From Burkholderia ubonensis (GTDB taxonomy: Bacteria; Pseudomonadota; Gammaproteobacteria; Burkholderiales; Burkholderiaceae), in the NCBI RefSeq assembly GCF_902833085.1, contig NZ_CADFEB010000001.1, forward strand, positions 124,001 to 188,000: a stretch of DNA of 64,000 nucleotides, written 5' to 3'. The notes under the pieces were generated by a model. The model did no database searches. It worked only from the letters and a program-made list of their open reading frames with translations, and was not told the DNA's origin. The translations under genes and the position numbers were made by a program. Position 1 is the stretch's first letter; each line of letters opens with the position of its first letter. Positions 1-7,870 of this stretch are shown here, in pieces.

Positions 1-44
1 GCGCTGACCGAAGCGGCAGCGCCCCGAACCGCCCGCGCGCCCGC

Positions 45-896
45 CTACGCGCCGTGCTTGTGCGCGCGGATCATCCAGCACGCCGCGTCGAAACGCAGCT
101 CGTCGCCGTGCACATACGGCTCGAAAGCCGCACAAGCCGTTTCGACCACGCGCACGCGCGTCGCGTCGTCCACGTCGCGCAGCGCGAGACCGACGGGGCC
201 GAGCCGCGACACGTAATCGGCCAATGCGTGCGTCGGCAGCACGCATCGCACGTCGATCGGCCGAAGGTCGATGCCGGTCCAGCCGCTCGCATCGAGCATC
301 GCCGCCACCCGCTCCCCGTCGCCGAACGCAAACTGTCCGGGCGCGCCCGGCATGCGGGGCGGCAGGCCCGGCAGCAGCGGCGCCGCGGCGCGCTCGGCGG
401 TCGTCATGAACGGATTGTCCGCCGCGCTGCGCCAGGCGATCGCGCACAACCGCGCGCCGTCGGCGGCCGCGTGCCGCAGGTTCGCGAACGCACGGACCGG
501 ATCGTCGAAGAACATCACGCCCAGGCGCGACACGATCAGGTCGAAGCTCGCGGACGCAAACGCGTGCGTCTGCGCATCCGCGCGGACGAACCCGGCGCCC
601 ACGCCTGCGCGTTCGGCGCGCGCCCGCGCTGCGTCGAGCATCGGCGCCGATACGTCGACGCCGGTACAGTGCCCCTGCGCGCCGAGCCGCCGCGCGATAG
701 CGACCGTGAGGGCGCCCGTGCCGCAGCCGACGTCGAGCACCTGCCGCGCCTGCGTGGAGGCGGCCGCTTCGACGAGCAGTTCCTCGAACGGCTCGAACAT
801 CCGGTCGAGCACCGCTTGCATGTCGACCCACGCGCGGCCGGACGGGCCGTTCCAGAGTGCGGCCAGTTCACCGTTGGCTGGCTGGGTGTGGTTCAT
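45..896 (-). CDS. Class I SAM-dependent methyltransferase
   Basis: This is a 283-residue methyltransferase of the UbiE/Methyltransf_25 type; its substrate cannot be told from sequence. The SAM-binding glycine motif LDVGCGTGALTVAIARR is followed by GVDVSAPMLDAAR (acidic residue for the ribose) and a downstream FDLIVSRLGVMFF post-I motif, which is the expected order. The start chosen is the ATG giving MNHTQPANG, because the family fold begins there; the open frame runs 79 codons further upstream but only through intergenic-looking sequence that contains a MerR-type palindrome. The gene is divergent from the ABC exporter operon. The family assignment is secure and the specific role unknown. Confidence 0.88.
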   Translation of the reverse strand: MNHTQPANGELAALWNGPSGRAWVDMQAVLDRMFEPFEELLVEAAASTQARQVLDVGCGTGALTVAIARRLGAQGHCTGVDVSAPMLDAARARAERAGVGAGFVRADAQTHAFASASFDLIVSRLGVMFFDDPVRAFANLRHAAADGARLCAIAWRSAADNPFMTTAERAAAPLLPGLPPRMPGAPGQFAFGDGERVAAMLDASGWTGIDLRPIDVRCVLPTHALADYVSRLGPVGLALRDVDDATRVRVVETACAAFEPYVHGDELRFDAACWMIRAHKHGA

Positions 897-946
897 GAAC
901 GTTTTCCTGTGGATTTGCCCTCGAAAGGCGAGCCGCCAGTGTGCTG

Positions 947-964
947 CTTCAAGCCGGCTTGAAG
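947..964 (-). promoter_or_regulatory. 18-bp perfect palindrome in a MerR-type promoter
   Basis: CTTCAAGCCGGCTTGAAG is a perfect 9+9 palindrome about 50 bases upstream of the methyltransferase start. On the minus strand it lies in the 19-base gap between TTGACT (a good -35) and CACACT (a weak -10). A palindrome inside an over-long spacer is the hallmark of MerR-family controlled promoters. No MerR gene is adjacent; the only one in the window is at 38.7-39.1 kb, next to a similar site. Confidence 0.6.
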
Positions 965-1205
965 TCAAGCGGCGGCAAGCCTCATGCGCCGGCATTCCGG
1001 AAATAAGACCGGAATGGCAAATTGATTTTACGAGTGGCCTAAACCCGGGGCAGTCAGCTGCCGTTAACCTTCCTTGCAAACGCCCTTCATGAATTGACAG
1101 GTAAATCGACCGTATGGCTGGAGACCGCTGCATATCCGCTCGCCTGCCCGGAAATCAATTCCGGAAAACAGCGACCGCGAAAACGGCGTAGGACGACTGT
1201 CGCGC

Positions 1206-1946
1206 ATGGTCGAAGCCATCGGGAATACACATCGGCGTTCTTGCGATGACGTGATCCGTCTCGAGGGAATATCCCACGCGTACCGCACTGGAGCCGGATC
1301 GCAGCAGGTCATTCATGACGTCACCCTGTCGGTTGCGCCCGGACAAAGCTGCGCGATCGTCGGCGCCTCCGGCTCCGGCAAAAGCACGCTCCTCAACATC
1401 ATCGGCCTTCTGGATCGCCCGACCAGCGGACGCCTGTTCCTGAAAGGCCGAGACATGACGCTGGCCGAATCCGACGTTCGCTCGCGAGCGCGCAACGAAA
1501 TCATCGGCTTCGTCTTCCAGAGTTTCAATCTGCTCCCCCGCCTCAGCGCGCTCGACAACGTGGCGCTGCCATTGACGTACCGGGGGTACGCGCGTGATTC
1601 GGCACGCATGGAAGCGCAACGTCAAATCGAACGCGTCGGGCTGGGCCATCGCGCCCAACATCGCCCCGCCGACCTTTCGGGTGGCCAGCGGCAACGCATC
1701 GCCATTGCCCGTGCACTCGTCACGCAACCGTCGCTGATCCTCGCGGACGAACCCACCGGCAATCTCGATACGGCAACGGCGAGCGAAATACTCGATCTGC
1801 TGCTGGCCTTGAACCGCGACCAGCACGTCACGCTGGTCGTCGTGACGCATGACGCATCGATCGCCGATCGCATGCAGCGATGCCTGCAAGTCCAGGACGG
1901 TCGCCTGGCGGAATTGGCCCGTGAAACGAGGCTGACGCATGCCTGA
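1206..1946 (+). CDS. MacB/LolD-type ABC transporter ATPase
   Basis: This 246-residue nucleotide-binding subunit powers the membrane protein encoded next. Walker A GASGSGKST is at residues 53-61, the Q-loop lies in FVFQSFNLLPRL, the signature is LSGGQRQRIAIARAL, Walker B is LILADEPTGNLD, and the switch histidine is in VVTHD. The NLLPRLSALDNVALPL stretch is typical of the MacB/LolD/FtsE group that drives substrates from the periplasmic side rather than importing them. The stop overlaps the permease start by 8 bases. The first in-frame ATG was used; a GTG at about 1251 would remove a poorly conserved N-terminal tail and is possible. Confidence 0.92.
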   Translation: MVEAIGNTHRRSCDDVIRLEGISHAYRTGAGSQQVIHDVTLSVAPGQSCAIVGASGSGKSTLLNIIGLLDRPTSGRLFLKGRDMTLAESDVRSRARNEIIGFVFQSFNLLPRLSALDNVALPLTYRGYARDSARMEAQRQIERVGLGHRAQHRPADLSGGQRQRIAIARALVTQPSLILADEPTGNLDTATASEILDLLLALNRDQHVTLVVVTHDASIADRMQRCLQVQDGRLAELARETRLTHA

Positions 1947-3153
1947 GCAACAGTCGGACCGGTACGGCCCCAGGCTTCGTCATGTGCTTGTCGAACCCTT
2001 CGACAATCTTCGCCTGCTGCGAAGCCGCGCGCTATTGGCCTTGCTGGGCATCGCGGTCGGCTGCGCATCGGTCGTATGCCTGCTCAACATCGGCCACAAT
2101 GCCGCCGACGAGGCGATCCGCACGTTCAAGGGACTGGGCAGCAACATCATGGTCGCCGGTTTCAACGCGCCACCCGGTATCCGCGTACCCCGGGGCCCCG
2201 CGACGCTCGACACGCACGCCGCCACGCAAGCCTTGCCGGGCATACAACATATCGCGCCGGTCATCGTGAGTGCGATGTCGGCGCGGCTCGACGGCCGCAC
2301 CGTCAATGCCAGCGTCATCGGCACGACCAGCGATTTGCGGGACGTCCTCAAACTGTCCGTCGCCCGAGGACGGTTCCTTTCCGGATACGACCGGCAAAGT
2401 ACCTATGCGGTCGTCGGGGCCAAGGCATTCGGCGAGCTGAACAGGTCCGGCAGGCCGATATCCGTCGGCGACCGAATCGCACTGGGCAATTACACCTTCG
2501 AAATCGTCGGGGTGCTGGCCGAGCAGGGAGCCAACCCGATGATTCCCGTTCCGTTGGACGAAGGGATACTCATCCCCATCGAGGGCATGCGCCGTATCGT
2601 CCCGGCTCCCGAGATCAACACCCTCATTGCGCTCGGAAGACAAACGGAATCGCTCCAGAGCGACGCCGCAGCCTTGCGCGATTACCTGACTCCGCTGGCG
2701 CGCGGACGCGACGTCCAGGTTCAGGTCGCGCAGCAACTGCTGGACGGGCTCGCCCGGCAAAACCGGACCTTCTCCTGGCTCCTGCTCGGACTGGGCATCA
2801 TCTCGCTGCTGATCGGCGGGATCGGCGTGATGAACGTCATGCTGATGAGCGTTGCGGAACGCCGTCGTGAAATCGGCGTGCGCATGGCCCTTGGCGCGCG
2901 CCCGCGAGACATCGCGACGCTGTTCGTGCTGGAAGCCGCGATGTTGGCCGTCGCAGGCGCGCTGGCGGGCGCGGCCGTGGGTCTGGCCGGTAGCTGGCTA
3001 TTCGCGAAGCTTTCCGGTTGGGCGTTCTCGCTATCGGCGCCGTCGCTCCCGCTCGGGATTGCCAGCTCACTTGCGACGGGCGTGTTCTTCGGGCTGCACC
3101 CCGCCCTGATGGCTGCGCGACTGGAGCCGGTACGGGCGTTGCGCGATGATTGA
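1939..3153 (+). CDS. MacB-like ABC transporter permease (FtsX fold)
   Basis: This 404-residue inner-membrane protein has the MacB permease layout: one N-terminal membrane segment (around residues 30-52, ending in a GCASVVCLLNIGH stretch), a periplasmic MacB_PCD domain (about 55-260), and three C-terminal segments of the FtsX core, including GIISLLIGGIGVMNVMLMSV and the cytoplasmic coupling motif ERRREIGVRMALGARPRDI. E. coli MacB carries ATPase and permease on one chain of about 650 residues; here they are separate genes overlapping by 8 bases. It also overlaps the TolC-like gene by 8 bases, so the complete tripartite machine is translated from one message. Confidence 0.92.
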   Translation: MPEQQSDRYGPRLRHVLVEPFDNLRLLRSRALLALLGIAVGCASVVCLLNIGHNAADEAIRTFKGLGSNIMVAGFNAPPGIRVPRGPATLDTHAATQALPGIQHIAPVIVSAMSARLDGRTVNASVIGTTSDLRDVLKLSVARGRFLSGYDRQSTYAVVGAKAFGELNRSGRPISVGDRIALGNYTFEIVGVLAEQGANPMIPVPLDEGILIPIEGMRRIVPAPEINTLIALGRQTESLQSDAAALRDYLTPLARGRDVQVQVAQQLLDGLARQNRTFSWLLLGLGIISLLIGGIGVMNVMLMSVAERRREIGVRMALGARPRDIATLFVLEAAMLAVAGALAGAAVGLAGSWLFAKLSGWAFSLSAPSLPLGIASSLATGVFFGLHPALMAARLEPVRALRDD

Positions 3154-4657
3154 AGTGCGCCCCCGTCTCGTCCATCTCGCCCATCTCGCCCGTCTCGGAC
3201 GGATATTGCTCGGCGCCGCCGTCCTTGGCGCGTCGATGCCGGCAATGTCGGCCGACGCTCCCGAGGCGCTTGCGCGATCCCGGGCCAGCATGCCGACGCG
3301 ATCGGTCTCGCTCAATGGGCAAACCGTCAACCTGACGCTGAACGATGCGGTCTTCCTCGGCCTGCGCAACAACCGCTCGATCCATAGCGCGTATATCCAG
3401 CGCACTGCGCAGAAATTCGATCTTCGGGTAGCCGAAGACATCTTTACGCCCAAGCTCGCCCTCAACGGCAGCTATATCGCCGAGCGCAACCAGGACGGCG
3501 GATATCGCGGGGCGAATGCCGCGCCCGAGGTGTCGATGCTGGGGCCTTACGGCACACGCTTGCGCCTTGCATGGAACAGTCAGCTCACGCAGGACAATCG
3601 TTCCGGACGCTTCCGTCATGACGGCGCGTCGCTGACCATCATTCAGCCCTTGCTTCGGGGCGCGGGCCGCGATGTGACCGAGGCGCCGGTGCGACTGGCT
3701 CGACTGACCGAGCAGGCAAACCGCCTTTCCCTCAAATCCGCCGTGTCGGATACCGTCACGCAGATCATTTCCGCCTATCGCGACCTGGTGCGTGCGCAGG
3801 AGCAGGTACGCATTGCCCGCGACGCGCTGCAACGGTCGAATCAGCTGCTGGAAGCGAACAAGGCGATGATCGATGCGGGACGAATGGCGCGCGTCGAGAT
3901 CGTCCAGACGGAAGCCGATATCGCCAACCAGGAGCTCGCAGTCGAGGAGGCAAACAACCAGCTCGATTCGAGCCGGCTGGCACTCCTGCAATTGTTCGCG
4001 CTGGATCTGCGTACGCAGGTTCGGGCGATCGATACGCCCGATGCGAGCCATATCGAAGTCGGCCTCGCACAAGCATTGACGACTGCCCGCGAGCATCAGC
4101 CCGCCTACCTTGCTCAACTGATTGCGGTCGAGCAGGCCGGAATCAACCTCACGACCGCGCGCAATAGCCGGCTGTGGGACGTATCGCTGATTGCCGGCGC
4201 GAATCAGAACCGGGAACGTTACGCCGGCATCGGGAATCGCAATTGGGAAAATTATGCGGGAGTGCAAATCAGCATCCCGATCGGGGATCTGAGCCAGCGC
4301 CAGGCAGAAGTTCATGCGCGCGCCGACATCGAGAGCCAGAACGTCCGTCTTGCCGAGATCGCCCAGACGATGGAGCGGGACGTCGATGATGCGGTACGCA
4401 ATCTGAACACGCGATGGCGCCAATACGACATTGCCAGGCGGGCGTGCGACCTGTCGCGCCGCAAGCTCGAAATCGAGCGGGAGAAGTTGCAGGCGGGCCG
4501 CTCCAGCAACTTTCAGGTGCTGAGCTTCGAAGCCGATCTTCGTAGCGCGGAGAACGCTCGGCTGAACACGCTGATCGCTTACCTCAATACCCAGACTACG
4601 CTGGACAGGACACTGGGAACGACGCTGGAGAGCTGGGAAATTGAACTCAACGATTAG
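3146..4657 (+). CDS. TolC-like outer-membrane efflux channel
   Basis: This 503-residue protein has the TolC/OEP two-repeat architecture: LTLNDAVFLGLRNNRSI starts the first repeat, long heptad-rich helices follow (about 190-290 and 390-490), and beta-strand segments such as LALNGSYIAERN and YAGVQISIPIGD sit between them. An N-terminal hydrophobic stretch ending near MSADAPEA is a probable signal sequence. It starts inside the permease stop and overlaps the adaptor gene by 17 bases, so it is dedicated to this exporter rather than being the housekeeping TolC. The signal region contains an in-frame 9-base near-repeat (about 3165-3198) encoding repeated HLA-like triplets. Confidence 0.9.
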   Translation: MIEVRPRLVHLAHLARLGRILLGAAVLGASMPAMSADAPEALARSRASMPTRSVSLNGQTVNLTLNDAVFLGLRNNRSIHSAYIQRTAQKFDLRVAEDIFTPKLALNGSYIAERNQDGGYRGANAAPEVSMLGPYGTRLRLAWNSQLTQDNRSGRFRHDGASLTIIQPLLRGAGRDVTEAPVRLARLTEQANRLSLKSAVSDTVTQIISAYRDLVRAQEQVRIARDALQRSNQLLEANKAMIDAGRMARVEIVQTEADIANQELAVEEANNQLDSSRLALLQLFALDLRTQVRAIDTPDASHIEVGLAQALTTAREHQPAYLAQLIAVEQAGINLTTARNSRLWDVSLIAGANQNRERYAGIGNRNWENYAGVQISIPIGDLSQRQAEVHARADIESQNVRLAEIAQTMERDVDDAVRNLNTRWRQYDIARRACDLSRRKLEIEREKLQAGRSSNFQVLSFEADLRSAENARLNTLIAYLNTQTTLDRTLGTTLESWEIELND

Positions 4658-5930
4658 GAATCGGGCGCGCCAGTTCATCCGGCGCCGGACATGGCGGATG
4701 GGCGGCCTGATTCTCGTTTTCGCCGCGGCCTCCTCCATCCTTGCCTATCATGCGCGGCCATCGACGCCGCAGCCCGATGAACGGTGGGTGCCGGTGCAGC
4801 CTCGATTGCTGGAAAACCATCTGGGCCTGGTGGGCAGTATCGACGCGGCCTCGCGCATCACGATCACTGCTCCGTTCGACGGTCTCATCGAAAGCATCGC
4901 CGTTGCGGAAGGGCAGAAGCTTGCCGTCGGGCAACGCATCCTGACGCTCGATACGACGCAGCTCGACCTGCAAGTTCGCGATGCACTGGCCGCGCAACTC
5001 GCAGCACGGCGAGCGGTGCGCGACATGGAAGACTGGTCGCACAGCGAAGAGGTGATGCGCGCGCGCCGTGTGGTGACGCGCAGCCAGCTCGAACTCGGCG
5101 ACACGGCAACGAAACTTGCCGAAACCCGCCGGTTGTTCGATCGCGGAATCGTTGCCCGCACCGAGGTCGATGCGCTGGAACAGCAGGCCAGGACGCAGCG
5201 GCTCGACCTGACTGCATCGCAGGCGGATCTCCAGGCCGCCCTGAGCAAAGGACAGGGAGAAAGCCGAAAGATCGCCGAGATGCAACTGGCCAACGCGGAA
5301 TCGCGCTATCGCGTCCTGCAAGCCCAGCGCGCTCAGCGTGAAATCCTCGCACCGTTTCCCGGCTTGATATTGCGGCCCCGGAAGATCGACGGAGCCGGCA
5401 GCACCCCGCCCGTCCAACAAGGCATGCGCGTCGCTCAGGGCACGCCGCTTTTCGACCTGATCGGCCTCGATCGAATCAAGGCAATCACCCGCGTCGAAGA
5501 AGTCGATCTGCATCAGCTTCGCGAAGGCATGCCGGTACAGGTCAGCGGCGACGGTTTCGCGGATACGACGCTTCAGGGGCACATTGCGTCGATCGGCGTC
5601 CAGGGCGTCTCCCCGGAACCCTCCGGCGGAAGCGCAACTTATGAGGTGGCGGTGCTCATCGACCCGCTGACGCCGGCGCAACAGCAGCAAGTGCGCCTCG
5701 GCATGAGCGCCCAATTGCAGGTCGCCACCTACCGCGCCGAGCGCGGCCTTGCCGTCCCGGCGGAGGCTTTACGCCAGGATGACGCGGGGCGCACGTTCGT
5801 TGCATACCGCAAGGACATGGCCACGGCGCCCGAGTTTGTCCATGTCACCACCGGACGAACCGTTCCCCAGGGTATCGAGATTTTCGGCCTGGCTCCGGGG
5901 TACGTGGCATTGCCCGGCGGCGCCTCCTGA
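4641..5930 (+). CDS. MacA/HlyD-type periplasmic adaptor
   Basis: This 429-residue membrane-fusion protein would link the inner-membrane permease to the TolC-like channel. One membrane anchor (MGGLILVFAAASSILAYHA) is followed by a split lipoyl/barrel-sandwich domain (TITAPFDGLIESIAVAEGQ ... EILAPFPGLILRPR), a long coiled-coil hairpin (about 105-230), and beta-barrel and C-terminal MacA-like domains. The longest frame starts with TTG at 4641, preceded by a GGAG; an ATG at 4698, just before the anchor, is the alternative start. The last gene of the overlapping four-gene set; no terminator is obvious and 286 bases separate it from the next gene. Confidence 0.88.
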   Translation: MNSTIRNRARQFIRRRTWRMGGLILVFAAASSILAYHARPSTPQPDERWVPVQPRLLENHLGLVGSIDAASRITITAPFDGLIESIAVAEGQKLAVGQRILTLDTTQLDLQVRDALAAQLAARRAVRDMEDWSHSEEVMRARRVVTRSQLELGDTATKLAETRRLFDRGIVARTEVDALEQQARTQRLDLTASQADLQAALSKGQGESRKIAEMQLANAESRYRVLQAQRAQREILAPFPGLILRPRKIDGAGSTPPVQQGMRVAQGTPLFDLIGLDRIKAITRVEEVDLHQLREGMPVQVSGDGFADTTLQGHIASIGVQGVSPEPSGGSATYEVAVLIDPLTPAQQQQVRLGMSAQLQVATYRAERGLAVPAEALRQDDAGRTFVAYRKDMATAPEFVHVTTGRTVPQGIEIFGLAPGYVALPGGAS

Positions 5931-6216
5931 TCGCTGCTTCGCGGCCACGGCCGAACACGCGCCGCACCAGCGGCGTACTGCAGCCGAACGATCAATGTAA
6001 TTGAAAATTTAAAACAAAAGCTGCATCGCGATTGAAAATCACCTTACGACATCCGTAAAGTTAACTTTCAAATTGCCGATATTCATTACGTCGGGTGCCC
6101 TGTATTGCCGGCATTCGACCGCTCACGGCAAAGCGGACTGACGCCGATCCGTCGATCGCATTCGAATCATTGAGAGATTGATTCGCCATTCATTGCATCT
6201 TGCAAGGAAATAGAAT

Positions 6217-6666
6217 ATGAAAATTCGCAAACCTCTGATTGCACTGTTCGCCATCACTGCCCTGTCGGTCGCGGGAACCGCATACGCGGGCCCCAAGGTG
6301 ACGGTCACGTTCAAGAATCAGGGTACCGATCCTGCAGTCTATAAAATCATCTCGACGAACGAATCGAGTACGTATGCGAATGCGGCGCCGAAGCCTGAGA
6401 AAAACGTCCTGGGAGGCTCGACCGATACCTATACGGTTCAAAGCCTGCTGTCGACTGACGTGAACTATGCCGCGGTGCGCTACAGCATCGGCGCGAAGGA
6501 ATGTCAGTTTTATACGGCCTATGTGAATACGATCGGCAGCGGCGGCGTCAAGATCCCGAAGTGGAGCAAGACTGCCACGCCGAGCGGCGGCGCGACCTGC
6601 ACGGCAACCATCACTTCGACGAACATCGCGACCCATGAATGGGCGGTCGAATTCGACATGAAGTAA
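6217..6666 (+). CDS. Small exported protein of unknown function, possible exporter cargo
   Basis: This 149-residue protein has a textbook signal peptide (MKIRKPLIALFAITALSVAG, cleavage predicted after TAYA). The mature part of about 125 residues is Ser/Thr/Lys-rich, predicted to be mostly beta strand, with only two cysteines (KECQF and ATCTA) that could form a disulfide. I recognise no family. AAGGAAAT precedes the ATG at proper spacing, and the 286-base AT-rich gap upstream suggests its own promoter. Its place after a MacB-type tripartite exporter, whose substrates are captured in the periplasm, makes it a candidate cargo; that is inference from position only. Confidence 0.75.
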   Translation: MKIRKPLIALFAITALSVAGTAYAGPKVTVTFKNQGTDPAVYKIISTNESSTYANAAPKPEKNVLGGSTDTYTVQSLLSTDVNYAAVRYSIGAKECQFYTAYVNTIGSGGVKIPKWSKTATPSGGATCTATITSTNIATHEWAVEFDMK

Positions 6667-6673
6667 CGATGTC

Positions 6674-6740
6674 CGGGGTTGATGAAAATCCGTCAACCCC
6701 GCTCAGATTGCCACGAGCGCGCAATGCCACGCTCGTGGCA
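6674..6740 (+). other. Two tandem stem-loops between the two small genes
   Basis: Two perfect inverted repeats follow each other closely. The first pairs CGGGGTTGA (6674-6682) with TCAACCCCG (6693-6701) across a 10-base loop. The second pairs TGCCACGAGCG (6709-6719) with CGCTCGTGGCA (6730-6740), also across 10 bases. Neither is followed by a T run, so they look more like RNA-stability or partial-termination structures setting the relative expression of the two flanking genes than a simple terminator. Confidence 0.6.
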
Positions 6741-6798
6741 TCCATGTCGGGGTCGCTTGCCCAAGTCGTCGGGCGCGTATTCCAATGAAGAGGGTTCC

Positions 6799-7590
6799 AT
6801 GACGATCTCCATCTCCAGCTCCACCAGCAGCACGCCGCTGTACACGCAGCAAACTCAGGCTCAACCCGCTTCAAGCCAGGACAAATCGTCAGTCGGCACT
6901 ACGACCAAGGCAAGTTCCGTTTCCGTCTCGTGGCTCGCTCAGCAGTTGAGTGATGCGGAATCACGCGCTCAAACACGCAATAGCACACTCGGCCGAAAAG
7001 AACTGGGCGCAAGGGCCGAAACCATCGTTGATCAAATCGCCGGCGAGTCCTGGGCAGCGAACCGGGCCAAGCACGATGCCGAGCTTCCGAAATCGGACGA
7101 CCCGCAAGCTTTGGCGCTGGCCAAGCAAGCAACGGATTTTTCCCATGGCATCGGCACCAATCCGTTCAAGGGCATGTCTCGCGAGCAGCTGGACGCCATT
7201 GCCTACGACGATAGCGGCTCATTTACCGTCAACGAGCGTCAAGCGGCCTGGCACGAAGCCTACGATCAGGAACAGGCATGGCGCGTCCGGGTCATTGCGG
7301 AAGGCGATCTCGAATATCAGAGAACCGGGAAGCAGAACGACTTCTTTTCTGAAGTGCTCAAGCACTACAAGGGCTTGCCGGCGATCGAGCAAGCGCAATA
7401 CCCCGACGACTACGCGTCGAAATTGCAGCACTGGATCTCGCTCGACTTCAACTTCCACACGAACCAGGCTGAAGGCAGCGGGACTTCCCACAAGAGCGTG
7501 GTCGAGACGCTGCTCGCGCAAGGCCCGCATGCCCGGAATGGCGCGAAGATCGCTGCGTCGGCAACCCAGGGCACACCGGCTGCCCACTGA
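6799..7590 (+). CDS. Protein of unknown function with Ser/Thr-rich N-terminus
   Basis: This 263-residue protein has no recognised family. Its first 45 or so residues are a low-complexity Ser/Thr/Gln stretch with no hydrophobic signal peptide; the rest is a hydrophilic, largely helical domain rich in acidic, Gln and aromatic residues (for example AYDQEQAWRVRVIAEGDLEY and HWISLDFNFHTNQ). The ATG is preceded by GAAGAGGG. It follows the secreted 149-residue protein, separated by two stem-loops, and is probably co-transcribed. A disordered polar N-terminus could be a secretion or adhesion tail, but nothing proves it. It may be a second cargo or accessory protein of the upstream exporter. Confidence 0.7.
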   Translation: MTISISSSTSSTPLYTQQTQAQPASSQDKSSVGTTTKASSVSVSWLAQQLSDAESRAQTRNSTLGRKELGARAETIVDQIAGESWAANRAKHDAELPKSDDPQALALAKQATDFSHGIGTNPFKGMSREQLDAIAYDDSGSFTVNERQAAWHEAYDQEQAWRVRVIAEGDLEYQRTGKQNDFFSEVLKHYKGLPAIEQAQYPDDYASKLQHWISLDFNFHTNQAEGSGTSHKSVVETLLAQGPHARNGAKIAASATQGTPAAH

Positions 7591-7723
7591 CTAGCGCTTC
7601 GCGGCGAACACCACGCAGGGCGTCGGCCGAAGCCGCGATCATCGAAAGGCGACGCGCCAGTGCGTCGCCTGCCGCCCGCGCCCGCTCGGCGCGGGACGCC
7701 ATCCACGCCAGCCCCCGCCCGTC

Positions 7724-7744
7724 GCCCCGCCCCCGCCCCCGCCC
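7724..7744 (-). repeat. Potential G-quadruplex with one-base loops (minus strand)
   Basis: On the plus strand four C runs of 4, 5, 5 and 3 bases are separated by single G residues, so the minus strand has four G runs with one-base loops. That is the pattern expected to form a very stable parallel G-quadruplex. It lies in the 280-base non-coding gap before the metallophosphoesterase, about 127 bases from its start. Confidence 0.5.
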
Positions 7745-7870
7745 AAACATCGATCGCCGAATCGCGCAAAATGCGTCGACGGCGCACCGAATTGCCGCGC
7801 CCCGCCGAATCGTTTTCACATTTCTTACATTCGCGTTGCGTATGTTGACGGCTTTTCAACGGTGACCACC

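Noticed and set aside
3165..3198. Nine-base near-repeats in the TolC-like signal region as a phase-variation switch.
   Set aside because: The unit is in frame and only about four imperfect copies long, so slippage would not switch the gene off.
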